From the NCBI GenBank assembly GCA_020849795.1, contig JADZFR010000056.1, positions 23,458 to 87,457 of the forward strand: a stretch of 64,000 bases of DNA, read 5' to 3'. The stretch is from Planctomycetota bacterium (GTDB taxonomy: Bacteria; Planctomycetota; UBA8742; UBA2392). Below are positions 41,950 through 50,648 of this stretch, piece by piece (positions within the stretch are counted from its first letter, which is position 1; every line of letters starts with the position of its first letter). The notes under the pieces are model-generated. The model saw only the letters and a list, made by a program, of their open reading frames with translations, did no database searches and was not told the DNA's origin. Both the position numbers and the translations under genes were made by a program.

Positions 41950-44232
41950 GTGGAAATTGCCAACCGCACAACCTTTGCTTTCGCGCCGATGATGGGCCGG
42001 GTCAACTTCCCGGCCCACACGGCCAGCCTTGTGGTCAAGGGAACCTTCCACCTTGTCCATGGCGGCGTGTGCCGGCCCCTTGAGCAGCAACCGGCCCTTG
42101 AGGGCGACGTGCTCAGCAAGGCCAAAGTACCCGAGTGCCTGTACGACGCTGACCTGGCCCTGTTCAAGCCGCGCACCGACCTGCTGCTCACGGGCACCTG
42201 CCACGTTCCGGGCGGCAAGGCGTCCACCACGTGTCCGGTGAGTTTTCGTGTCGGCGGCTGGTCGAAGTCGCTGGCCTGCATCGGTAACCGCGTGTGGCAC
42301 AAGGGCATGGTGTTTGCCAAGGTCGGCGAAGTGGAGCCGTTCACCAGGCTGCCGCTGACGTGGGCCAACGCGTTCGGCGGCCCCAAGCACGGTGCCAACC
42401 CCGCCGGCAAAGGCGCCAAAGACGGCATGCTGCCCAACATCGAGTTGCCGGACAGCCTGATCACCGGATATGGCGATAAGCCGCAGCCCGCCGGCTTCGG
42501 CCCCGTGCACCGCACCTGGAAGTTGCGCGCGGGCAAACTGGGCACCTACGACAACAAGTGGCTGAAAGAGCGCTTTCCGGCGTTCCCGAAAGACTTTGAC
42601 TGGACTTATTTCAACGCGGCGCCCGCCGACCAGCAGCTTGAAGGCTTCCTGCGCGGCGACGAAGAAGTTGAGCTGACGAATCTGCACGCGGAGCACGCGG
42701 TGCTCAAGACGCGCCTGCCGGGCCTGCGTGTGCGCGTGTTGCTGCGCGAAGGCAACGAGGGCGAGCCCGCCCGCGTTCGTGAAGTGCCGATGAACCTCGA
42801 CACGCTGCACGTCGATGCCGACAAGTCCGAGCTGACCCTGGTGTGGCGCGGCATCGCCGATGTCAGCGACAGCGACTGGCTTGAATGCCGCGACGTGCTG
42901 GTGGTCAGTGAGCCCGTAGGCCAAACTCAGCCCATGGAAGCGCTGGTGCCGCTGTTCGATGCACCCGCCGAGGGCGACGATTCGCCCGAGGATGTTGAAT
43001 CCAGGGCGCACCGCGCCGAACGCGCCAGGAAACTGGAAGCCGAAATTTCTGAGTTTGAAAAACTGGTCGATGGCTACGCAGCCAAGGCCGAGTCGCAGGC
43101 ACAAGCCAGCATCGGCAGCGAGCTGAACATCGCCAAGGCCGGCACCAAGCCCGCAAACCCCGGCGACCTCAAGTCGATGATCGACAAGCTGCTGGCTTCG
43201 CCGCAGGCCGCTGAGATGGGCCTGCCCAAGCGCCTCAAGGCCTCCGACCTCGACATCATGGCCGACCCAGACGTCAAGGAAGCGATGAAGCTGGCGCAGT
43301 CAAGCAAGGCGCCCAAGCCCACCGACACCAAGGGCCTGATGGGCCTGCTGAAATCCAGCGAGGCGAAAGGCGGCGATTTCAGCGGCAGCCGGCTTGAGTC
43401 GCAGGACCTGGCGGGTGCGGACCTGTCCGACTGCTACTTCAACGACGCCCAGCTCAGCGGCGCCAACCTTGCGGGCGCCAAGCTCAAGGGCGCGTCGCTG
43501 ATCGGCGCAAAGCTGACAGGTGCCGACCTGACGGGCGCGGACTTGTCCGACGCCGATCTCAGCGGCGCAGACTTGAGCGGCGCTGCATTGGACAACGCCA
43601 AGCTCGACGATGTCGTGATGATCGACGCCGTGGCCGAGGGCGCAAGCTTTGCAGGCGCGCAGGGCAAAGACGTGATGTGCGTGGGCATCAAAGCCGCCAA
43701 GGCCGTGTTCACCGGCGCCAAGCTCGAAGCCGGCGTCTTCACCGGCGCGCAGTTGCAGGGCGCGGATTTCACGGGCGCGAGCCTCAAGGACTGCGGCTTT
43801 GACCAGGTGGATGCCGGCGGCGCGAAGTTTGAGAAGGCGGATCTTTCCGGTTTCCGCGGCGGCGAGAAGAGCAACTTCACGAATGCAAAGTGCAAGGGTG
43901 CTAACGGCGCAGGCAGCGTGTGGGAACACAGCACGTTGCGGGGCGCCGACTTCAGTGAATGCAACTTGAAGGATGCTCAGTTCCAGTTCAGCGACCTCAG
44001 CGGCGCGCGCTTTTTCGGGGCGGACCTGTCCGGCGCGATGCTGCGCAAGGCCAACCTGTCCAAGGCGCAGGCCGGCAATGCCAACTTTCACCAGGCGCTG
44101 CTCGAGCACGCGGACCTGCGCGGCGCGTCGCTGGTGGCATCGAATTTCTACGAAGCCGAGTTTCTTGAAGCCAGGACCGACGGCGCCGATTTCGGGGGCG
44201 CGAACCTGAAGATGACCAAGCTGGAAAAATGA
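41950..44232 (+). CDS. DUF2169 domain protein with C-terminal pentapeptide repeats
   Basis: The protein has 760 residues from GTG 41950, behind GGAAG. A DUF2169 domain spans about 1-325 (NRTTFAFAPMMGRVNFPAHT, LVVKGTFHL, LPLTWANAFGGPKHGANP). A charged helical linker covers about 340-470. Pentapeptide repeats A[DN]LxG run from about 475 to the end and should form a right-handed quadrilateral beta-helix. DUF2169 proteins occur next to vgrG and act as adaptors or chaperones that load effectors on the spike. The product probably bridges VgrG/PAAR and a cargo. Its stop overlaps the start of the next gene (ATGA). Confidence 0.88.
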   Translation: MEIANRTTFAFAPMMGRVNFPAHTASLVVKGTFHLVHGGVCRPLEQQPALEGDVLSKAKVPECLYDADLALFKPRTDLLLTGTCHVPGGKASTTCPVSFRVGGWSKSLACIGNRVWHKGMVFAKVGEVEPFTRLPLTWANAFGGPKHGANPAGKGAKDGMLPNIELPDSLITGYGDKPQPAGFGPVHRTWKLRAGKLGTYDNKWLKERFPAFPKDFDWTYFNAAPADQQLEGFLRGDEEVELTNLHAEHAVLKTRLPGLRVRVLLREGNEGEPARVREVPMNLDTLHVDADKSELTLVWRGIADVSDSDWLECRDVLVVSEPVGQTQPMEALVPLFDAPAEGDDSPEDVESRAHRAERARKLEAEISEFEKLVDGYAAKAESQAQASIGSELNIAKAGTKPANPGDLKSMIDKLLASPQAAEMGLPKRLKASDLDIMADPDVKEAMKLAQSSKAPKPTDTKGLMGLLKSSEAKGGDFSGSRLESQDLAGADLSDCYFNDAQLSGANLAGAKLKGASLIGAKLTGADLTGADLSDADLSGADLSGAALDNAKLDDVVMIDAVAEGASFAGAQGKDVMCVGIKAAKAVFTGAKLEAGVFTGAQLQGADFTGASLKDCGFDQVDAGGAKFEKADLSGFRGGEKSNFTNAKCKGANGAGSVWEHSTLRGADFSECNLKDAQFQFSDLSGARFFGADLSGAMLRKANLSKAQAGNANFHQALLEHADLRGASLVASNFYEAEFLEARTDGADFGGANLKMTKLEK

Positions 44233-46148
44233 CGCAGATCGCTGACAACAAGTCCTTCATCGACCAGGCGCTGGGCGGCAAGCTGCCGGCGGGCGCGCAG
44301 GTTGACAGCCTGAACCTCGCGGGCGCAAAGCTGGCGGGCGCCAGGCTTGCCGGTGTGCGCATGATCGGCATGAACTTCGAGGGTGCGGACCTTTCGGGCG
44401 CGGACTTGTCCGGCGCCGTGGTTGCTTCAAGCAACTTCAAGGGCTGCAGCCTGCGCAAGGCGAATCTGTCCGGAGCGGTCTTTACCGATGTCAGCCTGGA
44501 CGGCGCGCAATTGCAGGAAGCGAACCTGTCGGTTGCGGGCATGGCCGGCGTACGCGCGCCGCGTGCCGACTTCAGCCATGCCGACCTGACCGAGATCGCG
44601 TTGTCCGGCGCACAGTTACAGGGTGCCCGCTTCACCGGCGCCAAAGCCGTCAACTCGTCATTCGACACCGGCAACCTGCAGGATGCTGACTTCACTGGCG
44701 CAGACCTGACCGACGCCGGCTTGAACATGGCCGTGATGGATGGCTGCAACCTGTCGTCGGCCAACCTGGCCGGCGCGGTGATGATTTCCACCACGCTGCG
44801 CGGCGCGACACTCACGGGCGCGCGCATGGAAAATCTGGTTGCCGAAAGCAGCGACTGGGCCGGCGCGCGCGACTTTCCGGCGGCGCTGAGCGGGAGCTAC
44901 GGCGAGGCAAACCTTGCGGGCGCAGACCTGTCGAGCCGTAACCTCCGGGGCGCCACGTTTCGTGGCGCGATGCTAAAGGGCGCCAACCTGAGGGGCAGTG
45001 CAGCCCAGGAAGCCCACTTTCGTGATGCCGACCTTACCGACGCCGACTTCAGCGGCAGCGACTGCACCGGCGCGATTTTTGACGCGGCCAAGCTGTCGGG
45101 CGCAAAGCTGTCGGGCGTCAAGCTCGGCGCCGCGGTGCTTGAGAATTGTGACCTTGGCGGGTTTGACCTCAGCAACTGCGACCTGACCGACGCGCGGTTT
45201 TCCGGCGCGAGCGTCAAGGGCCTCAAGCTCAGCGGCAGCACACTGAACGGCGCGTCGTTTGACGGCGTGGACCTGCAGGGTTTTGACTTCGAGGGCTTCT
45301 CGCTGATCGGCGCCGACTTCAACGGCGCGAACCTGCGTGGTGCCAGGCTGCGCGGCGCGCGACTGAACGACGCCGACTTCAGCACAGCTGACCTGTCGGG
45401 CGCGGACTTTGCGCAGGCCGACCTGTCCGGCGCGACGCTGGTGGGGGCCAACGCAACCGGAGCGTCGTTCCGGGGCGCGACGCTGAACGAGTCGAATGTG
45501 TCGGACGCCACGCTCAGGGGCGCAAACTTCCAGGATGCGAAACTGACCGGGGTGAGCCTGGCCGACGGTGACCTGCGCGAAGTCGGCATGGCGGGCGGCA
45601 GCTACGAGCGCTGCGAGTTTCGCGCGGTGAACATGGCGGGCATGAGCCTGCCGCAGGCGCGTTTCACGCTGTGTGATTTCGAGGACGGCAACCTTGCCGG
45701 CATCAACCTTTCCGGGTCAGACCTGACGCAGGCGGCGTTCAAGAACGCCAACCTGGAAAAGGCGATGCTCCGGTCGGCGCAGCTGGTCGGCGCCAACTTT
45801 GAACACGCAAACGTGAAGGGCGCAGTGTTCAGCGGCGCGATGCTGCACATGGCCGCCTTCCCGGGCGCCGACGCCAGCGAGGCGCAGTTTGATGGCGCCG
45901 ATCTTCGCGAGACGTTCATGGACCAGCTCAATGCGCAGAAGGCGCGCTTTACCAACGCAGTCGCTCAGTACGCCATGTTCACCCATGCCAACCTGCAGCT
46001 TGCCGATTTCAGCGGCGCAGACCTGCTGGGGGCCGACTTGCACGGCTCGCGCGATGACGGCGCGAACTTTGCCAAGGCCAACCTGAAGCAGGTCAAACGC
46101 ACCGACGCCGACAAGCTCGAGGCTGAGAACTGGAAGCCAAAGAAGTAG
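44229..46148 (+). CDS. Very long pentapeptide-repeat protein
   Basis: The protein has 639 residues. After about 30 N-terminal residues (IADNKSFIDQALGGKLPAG) nearly the whole chain is A[DN]LSG-type pentapeptides with Leu or Phe at the centre. About 120 repeats correspond to roughly 30 beta-helical coils, a rod of about 14-15 nm if continuous. There is no signal peptide, membrane segment or catalytic motif, and it ends in a basic tail (TDADKLEAENWKPKK). It is translationally coupled to the DUF2169 gene and precedes DUF3540, so it belongs to the spike module. It could be an adaptor, a molecular ruler or the secreted cargo itself. Confidence 0.88.
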   Translation: MTQIADNKSFIDQALGGKLPAGAQVDSLNLAGAKLAGARLAGVRMIGMNFEGADLSGADLSGAVVASSNFKGCSLRKANLSGAVFTDVSLDGAQLQEANLSVAGMAGVRAPRADFSHADLTEIALSGAQLQGARFTGAKAVNSSFDTGNLQDADFTGADLTDAGLNMAVMDGCNLSSANLAGAVMISTTLRGATLTGARMENLVAESSDWAGARDFPAALSGSYGEANLAGADLSSRNLRGATFRGAMLKGANLRGSAAQEAHFRDADLTDADFSGSDCTGAIFDAAKLSGAKLSGVKLGAAVLENCDLGGFDLSNCDLTDARFSGASVKGLKLSGSTLNGASFDGVDLQGFDFEGFSLIGADFNGANLRGARLRGARLNDADFSTADLSGADFAQADLSGATLVGANATGASFRGATLNESNVSDATLRGANFQDAKLTGVSLADGDLREVGMAGGSYERCEFRAVNMAGMSLPQARFTLCDFEDGNLAGINLSGSDLTQAAFKNANLEKAMLRSAQLVGANFEHANVKGAVFSGAMLHMAAFPGADASEAQFDGADLRETFMDQLNAQKARFTNAVAQYAMFTHANLQLADFSGADLLGADLHGSRDDGANFAKANLKQVKRTDADKLEAENWKPKK

Positions 46149-46169
46149 GCGCAAGCAAGGAGACGAGCC

Positions 46170-46694
46170 ATGCCCGAAACCATGACCGAGACAATGCAGG
46201 GCACAAAGCTGGGACCGGCCCTGGTCCGCAAGGTCGAAGGTGCCGAAGTCACGGTGCTGCGCGAAGGCGTCGAAAGCAGCGCCCAGAACGCGCTGGCGTT
46301 TCCGTACGCGCCGCAAGCCGGCGACGTGGTGCTGGTGATCGGCGACGCGCCCGCGTACATCATCGGCGTGCTGCACGCCCAGGGCGACATGAGCCTGCAC
46401 TTTCCGGCCAACGTGCACTTCCATGCCCGCGGCGGTTTCCAGTTCAGCAGCGGCGAGCGCGTGGAGATGCAGGCACCTGAGGTCAAAGTCACCGCCGGCA
46501 AGTATGAGTTGGTCGCGCGCACGCTAAGCGAGAAGGTCACCAATGCCATGCGCTGGGTGAAGGACCTCGCGTCGCTCAAGGCCGGCCGGCGCAAAGTGCA
46601 GGTCGACGGCGCCAACATTGAGCGCGCGGAACGGCACATCCTGAAGGCAAAGAAAGACGTGCGACTCAACGGAGAACGCATCCATCTTGGATAG
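46170..46694 (+). CDS. DUF3540-like T6SS accessory protein
   Basis: The protein has 174 residues. The N-terminal half is beta-rich, with a small OB-like pattern (ALVRKVEGAEVTVLREG, AGDVVLVIGDAPAYIIGVL). The second half contains beta-helix-like strands (HFHARGGFQFSSGERVEMQAPEVKV) and a helical, basic end. This layout and the position between a DUF2169/pentapeptide pair and a DUF4150 PAAR-like gene match DUF3540. It may contribute a gp5-like adaptor at the spike. A ribosome site (AAGGAGACGAGCC) precedes ATG 46170. The function is unproven. Confidence 0.75.
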   Translation: MPETMTETMQGTKLGPALVRKVEGAEVTVLREGVESSAQNALAFPYAPQAGDVVLVIGDAPAYIIGVLHAQGDMSLHFPANVHFHARGGFQFSSGERVEMQAPEVKVTAGKYELVARTLSEKVTNAMRWVKDLASLKAGRRKVQVDGANIERAERHILKAKKDVRLNGERIHLG

Positions 46695-46748
46695 GCCACC
46701 AGTTCGCTCACACGGACCGAAGCTTGAACAAGAGATCGCGAGGACAAC

Positions 46749-47156
46749 ATGCTTCCAGCATCGACAAAAATGAGCGGCCAGTGCCTGGGCGTGCCCGACG
46801 TGTGCAAAGTGCCCGCGCCGCCGGCACCACCGATTCCGACACCATTTCCCAACATGGGCATGTGCATGCAGGCCACCAAGGTGTCCACCAAGGTGAAAGT
46901 CATGAACCAGCCGGCCATCCTGATGGGCAGTGAAATTCCGATGTCCAGCGGCGACGAAGCCGGCAGCCTGGGCGGCATGATCAGCAACCAGTTCAAGGGC
47001 AAGATCGTCTACAAAAAGGCCAGCATGAAGGTGAAAACCGAGGGCAAGGGCCAGTGCACGATCACCGCGATTTGCGGCCACAACGGCAACAACGCCAACA
47101 TGCCCGCCGGCGCGCAGATTGCCCCCAGCCAGGTCATGGTGCTCATCGCCCCGTAG
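46749..47156 (+). CDS. PAAR-like (DUF4150) spike-tip protein
   Basis: The protein has 135 residues. The DUF4150 pattern is clear: proline-rich CLGVPDVCKVPAPPAPPIPT then PFPNMGMCMQATKVSTKVKVMNQPAILMGSEIPMSSGDEAG and GGMISNQFKGK. PAAR-like proteins cap the VgrG trimer and sharpen the spike, often carrying effectors. This one has no C-terminal toxin extension. It is the last gene of the locus: a terminator follows 28 bases after its stop, so no effector or immunity gene is co-transcribed. Confidence 0.88.
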   Translation: MLPASTKMSGQCLGVPDVCKVPAPPAPPIPTPFPNMGMCMQATKVSTKVKVMNQPAILMGSEIPMSSGDEAGSLGGMISNQFKGKIVYKKASMKVKTEGKGQCTITAICGHNGNNANMPAGAQIAPSQVMVLIAP

Positions 47157-47183
47157 ACGGCGCGCGGCTTTGCGATAGCCTGC

Positions 47184-47214
47184 CTCCCCGGTCGATCAAC
47201 GACCGGGGAGTTTT
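47184..47214 (+). terminator. Terminator of T6SS locus overlapping the sdaA ribosome site
   Basis: A perfect 11-bp stem CTCCCCGGTCG (47184-47194) pairs with 47200-47210, loop ATCAA, followed by TTTT. The 3' arm ends GGGGAG, which is also the only Shine-Dalgarno for the sdaA ATG at 47220. Confidence 0.85.
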
Positions 47215-47219
47215 GCATC

Positions 47220-48455
47220 ATGGAATCGCTGCGCGAGCTTTACCGCATCGGCGCCGGGCCCAGCGCCAGCCACACGATGGGCCCCAAGCGCGCCGCCGAA
47301 CTGTTTCTTGAACGCAACGCCGGCGCGTCAAGCTTCAAGGTCACGCTGTACGCCAGCCTGGCTGCCACGGGTCGCGGCCACCTGACCGACGTCGCGATGC
47401 AGAGCGTATTTGGCAACCGCGCGTTTGTGATTGACTGGAAACCGCGTGAGCGCCTGCCGTTTCACCCCAACGGCATGTTGTGGGAGGCCTTCGATGGCGC
47501 GGGTACGCGCGTTGCCGACTGGCAGGTGTTCAGCATCGGTGGCGGCGCCCTGCGCGAAGAGAACAGCCCGCCCCCGCCAGACCTGTATGTGCGCCGCAGC
47601 ATGGCCGAGTTCCTGAAGTGGTCACGCGAAAGCAACATGCCGCTGTGGAAGCTCGTCGAAGAGCGTGAAGGCGCCGGGATTTGGGACTACCTGGCCGAGT
47701 GCTGGCGCGTGATGCAGGAGGCGATCGAGCGCGGCCTTGAGGCCCACGGCGTGCTGCCCGGCAGCCTGAAGCTGCGCCGCAAGGCCCACCGTCACTTTGA
47801 GCAGGCCAAGGGCCGACCCGGCCCGCTTCAGCGCACCGGCCTGTTGACCGCCTACGCGCTGGCGGTCAGCGAAGAGAATGCCGCCGCCGGCACAGTCGTC
47901 ACCGCGCCCACCTGCGGCGCGTGCGGCGTGCTGCCTGCGGTGCTGCGCTACCTGAAGGAAGTGCTGAATGCCGGCGACAAGCAGATCCTGCGCGCGATGG
48001 CGACCGCGGGCCTTGTCGGCAACCTGGTCAAGCACAACGCCAGCATCAGCGGTGCCGCCGTCGGCTGCCAGGGCGAAGTCGGTACCGCATGCAGCATGGC
48101 GGCCGCGGCGGCGGCCCAGCTCATGGGCGGCGACAGCAAGAAGATTGAGTACGCGGCAGAAATGGGCATTGAGCATCACCTGGGCCTGACGTGCGACCCG
48201 GTGGCCGGGCTGGTGCAGATTCCGTGCATTGAGCGCAACGCCGTGGCCGCCATGCGTGCAGTCGATTGCGCCGACTACGCGCTGCTGTCAGACGGCGACC
48301 ACGAAATCCCGTTCGACACGGTGGTCAAGACAATGAAAGCGACCGGCGAAGACCTGGCCGACCGCTACCGCGAAACCAGCGAAGGCGGACTGGCGCGGCT
48401 GCACGTGCCGGCCGGCGTCGATCCCAAAGCCCTCGAAGGCAACCACTGCGGATAG
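47220..48455 (+). CDS. sdaA: L-serine dehydratase, iron-sulfur dependent, single subunit
   Basis: The protein has 411 residues. The beta-type domain is N-terminal (IGAGPSASHTMGPKRAAELF, SIGGGALREE). The alpha-type catalytic domain has the Fe-S cysteines in APTCGACGVLP, GCQGEVGTACSMAAA and TCDPVAGLVQIPCIERN. It converts L-serine to pyruvate and ammonia using a [4Fe-4S] cluster as Lewis acid. ATG lies 9 bases after GGGGAG, inside the preceding terminator stem. It is convergent with the coiled-coil locus 13 bases away and not functionally linked to the T6SS. Confidence 0.94.
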   Translation: MESLRELYRIGAGPSASHTMGPKRAAELFLERNAGASSFKVTLYASLAATGRGHLTDVAMQSVFGNRAFVIDWKPRERLPFHPNGMLWEAFDGAGTRVADWQVFSIGGGALREENSPPPPDLYVRRSMAEFLKWSRESNMPLWKLVEEREGAGIWDYLAECWRVMQEAIERGLEAHGVLPGSLKLRRKAHRHFEQAKGRPGPLQRTGLLTAYALAVSEENAAAGTVVTAPTCGACGVLPAVLRYLKEVLNAGDKQILRAMATAGLVGNLVKHNASISGAAVGCQGEVGTACSMAAAAAAQLMGGDSKKIEYAAEMGIEHHLGLTCDPVAGLVQIPCIERNAVAAMRAVDCADYALLSDGDHEIPFDTVVKTMKATGEDLADRYRETSEGGLARLHVPAGVDPKALEGNHCG

Positions 48456-48468
48456 CGCCGCAACCTCG

Positions 48469-50517
48469 CTATTTACCTTTGCGCGTGGCTTTCTTTTTGG
48501 GCGCGGCCTTGGCGTCGGCGTCTTCCTTGGCTTTCTTGCGCGCGCCCGGCACGTTCTCGCGGGCCTCGAGCTCTTCGACAATCTTGCGCAGGCGCACTTC
48601 TTCTTCTTCGCGCTTGGCCAGAATGCGCTCGATCGCCGTGAGCTTGTCGGTTGTTTCCTGCAGTTCTTTCTCGGTGCGGGTGTGCTTGCGGCGCAGCTTG
48701 GCGTACTTGTCCGCAATGCCGACCTTCAGGGTTTCCAGCAGCTTCTGCAGCTTCTGGTCTGAGCCTTCGTCGCCGCGTTCGGCTGCTTCAAGGTGTTCCG
48801 CGACCGCGCCGCGGAAGTCGTCCATCTCGGTCTTCCAGTAAGTCTCGGCCTCGGTGGCCTTGCGGCGTGCGCCCTCGACGTCGCTTTGCATGCGCTCAAT
48901 CTGCGCGCGCCGCTGGCCGGCGAGTGCCTTGGCGCGCATCACGTCCTGCTTCGACAGCTCGATGCCCTCAAGCTGGCTTGCCAGGTCGTTCTCGCGCAAC
49001 TCGGCTTCATTCAGCTGCTTGCGGACGTCTTCGATCTCGCGTTCTTTCTCTGAGGCGACGCGCTCCCACTTCTCGCGTTCCACGGCGAGTTGCGACGACA
49101 ATGTCTCGAGTGCTGACGCCGGCGCACTCTGGTCCACGGTGTCGCGCTCGCGCTGCAGCGACTCTTCCAGCTGCCGGATACGCTGGGCCTGTTCGCCGCG
49201 CATGTGCAGCTCGCTTTCGAGCTTGGCCCGCGCCTCGACCAGTTGCTTCTCGGCCTCGTGGCGTCGCTCGCTCGCCTGCTCGACCTTCTCGCGCAGCATG
49301 CGCACTTCTTCGCGCGCCTTCTCGGCCGCGGTCTCGGAGTTGGTCAGCGAATGGCCGACGCGTGCAAGTTCGCTGAGCATTTCCTTGTGCTTGTTGTCGA
49401 GCTGGGTGATCTCGGCCTGCAGAGTGCGCAGGTCTTCGGCCTCCTGGATTGCCTTGTCACGCTCGGCTTGCAACGTGCGTTTCTCCACGTCGCGCTCGGC
49501 GATCAGCGCCTTGAGCTCCTCGACTTCGCCGGCGGCGGCTTCGAGGCCCTTGAGCACATCGTCGCGCTTTCTCGTGATCTCTTCGTTGCGCGCCTTCAGC
49601 CTTTCATTCTCTTCTTTCAACCCGCCCTCAAGCTGGGCCGCCCTTTCGATGCCTGCCCTCTCGGCGGCCTCGGCGCGTTTGCGCAGCTCTTCGACTTCGG
49701 CCTCGAGGGCTTCGGTCTGTTCCATGGCGCGCTGCTCGGCTTCACGTGCCTGCTGCAACTGCTGCGTGGCGCGGTTGCGCTCTTCTTCTTCGAGCTTGAT
49801 TTCTTCTTTCAAGTCCGCGAGCTGCTGCTGGGCGACTTCAATCTGGCGATCGCGGGCAGCCAACCGGGCCTCGGCGTCCTCGGCCGCCTTGCTGCCCTTT
49901 TCGGCCTGCGCGAGGCGTGACCGCAGGTCTTTCAGCTCGTCCTCGGTTGCTTGCTGGCTGTTGCGCGCCGTGGCGGTCTCGGCCCGCGCATCCTGCAGCT
50001 CTTCCTGAAGCCGGCTGATCGTGCGGTCGCGCTCTGGCAGTTCGGCGGCTTGTGCCTCAAACTCGCCGGCGCGCTCTCTCTCGGCGGCGAGTTCGCGTTC
50101 GAGTTCAGCGACGCGGGCACCAATGCCTTCGGATTCTGACTTCTGCTCGTCGCGCACTTCATCAAGCTTTGCGCGAAGTTCTTTCACTTCCTTGGCCAGT
50201 GCCTTGCGTTCTTCCTGCGCGCTGTGCAGGTCGGTGTGCGCCTGCTCAAGGGCGTTCTGGGCCTTGGTGCGCGCGGCTTCGGCGTTGGCGATGTCCATGT
50301 CGACGCGCAGCTTTTCGGTGCTGCTGGCCTTCTCAAGCTCGGCGATGCGGGCCTTGAGTTTCTCGTTCTCTTTCTTTGCGCTATCCAGCTCAGGGGCGAG
50401 CTTGGCCACGTGCTCGTGGCGCTGCGACAGCTTGGTCTTGGTGTCGGTCAGCTCTTTCTTGATCTCTTCGACCTGGGCTTTCAGTGCCTCGGCCTGGTCG
50501 CCGCCGCTGTCGCGCAA
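48469..50517 (-). CDS. Long coiled-coil protein, 3' part (likely joined to upstream frame)
   Basis: The part shown has 682 residues from a TTG codon, but the same frame is open back to 50661 with coiled-coil sequence (ALESERDKALKDRDIADRS). It is almost entirely heptad coiled coil (VEELKALIAERDVEKRTLQAERD and similar), ending in a Lys/Arg-rich tail (KKKATRKGK). There is no credible ribosome site or ATG at this start, so it is best read as the second half of one product made by frameshifting or slippage at 50661-50670 (508 + 730 = 1238 residues), or as a sequencing error. The function is unknown; it is SMC/myosin-like only in composition. Confidence 0.75.
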   Translation of the reverse strand: MRDSGGDQAEALKAQVEEIKKELTDTKTKLSQRHEHVAKLAPELDSAKKENEKLKARIAELEKASSTEKLRVDMDIANAEAARTKAQNALEQAHTDLHSAQEERKALAKEVKELRAKLDEVRDEQKSESEGIGARVAELERELAAERERAGEFEAQAAELPERDRTISRLQEELQDARAETATARNSQQATEDELKDLRSRLAQAEKGSKAAEDAEARLAARDRQIEVAQQQLADLKEEIKLEEEERNRATQQLQQAREAEQRAMEQTEALEAEVEELRKRAEAAERAGIERAAQLEGGLKEENERLKARNEEITRKRDDVLKGLEAAAGEVEELKALIAERDVEKRTLQAERDKAIQEAEDLRTLQAEITQLDNKHKEMLSELARVGHSLTNSETAAEKAREEVRMLREKVEQASERRHEAEKQLVEARAKLESELHMRGEQAQRIRQLEESLQRERDTVDQSAPASALETLSSQLAVEREKWERVASEKEREIEDVRKQLNEAELRENDLASQLEGIELSKQDVMRAKALAGQRRAQIERMQSDVEGARRKATEAETYWKTEMDDFRGAVAEHLEAAERGDEGSDQKLQKLLETLKVGIADKYAKLRRKHTRTEKELQETTDKLTAIERILAKREEEEVRLRKIVEELEARENVPGARKKAKEDADAKAAPKKKATRKGK

Positions 50518-50648
50518 ACGGTCAAGGTCGCGCTTGGCGGCATCGCGCTCGGCGCGCAGCTTTTCGTTTTCTTCTTCGATGATGGTGAGCGACCGGTCGG
50601 CGATGTCGCGGTCTTTGAGCGCTTTGTCACGCTCAGATTCAAGCGCGG

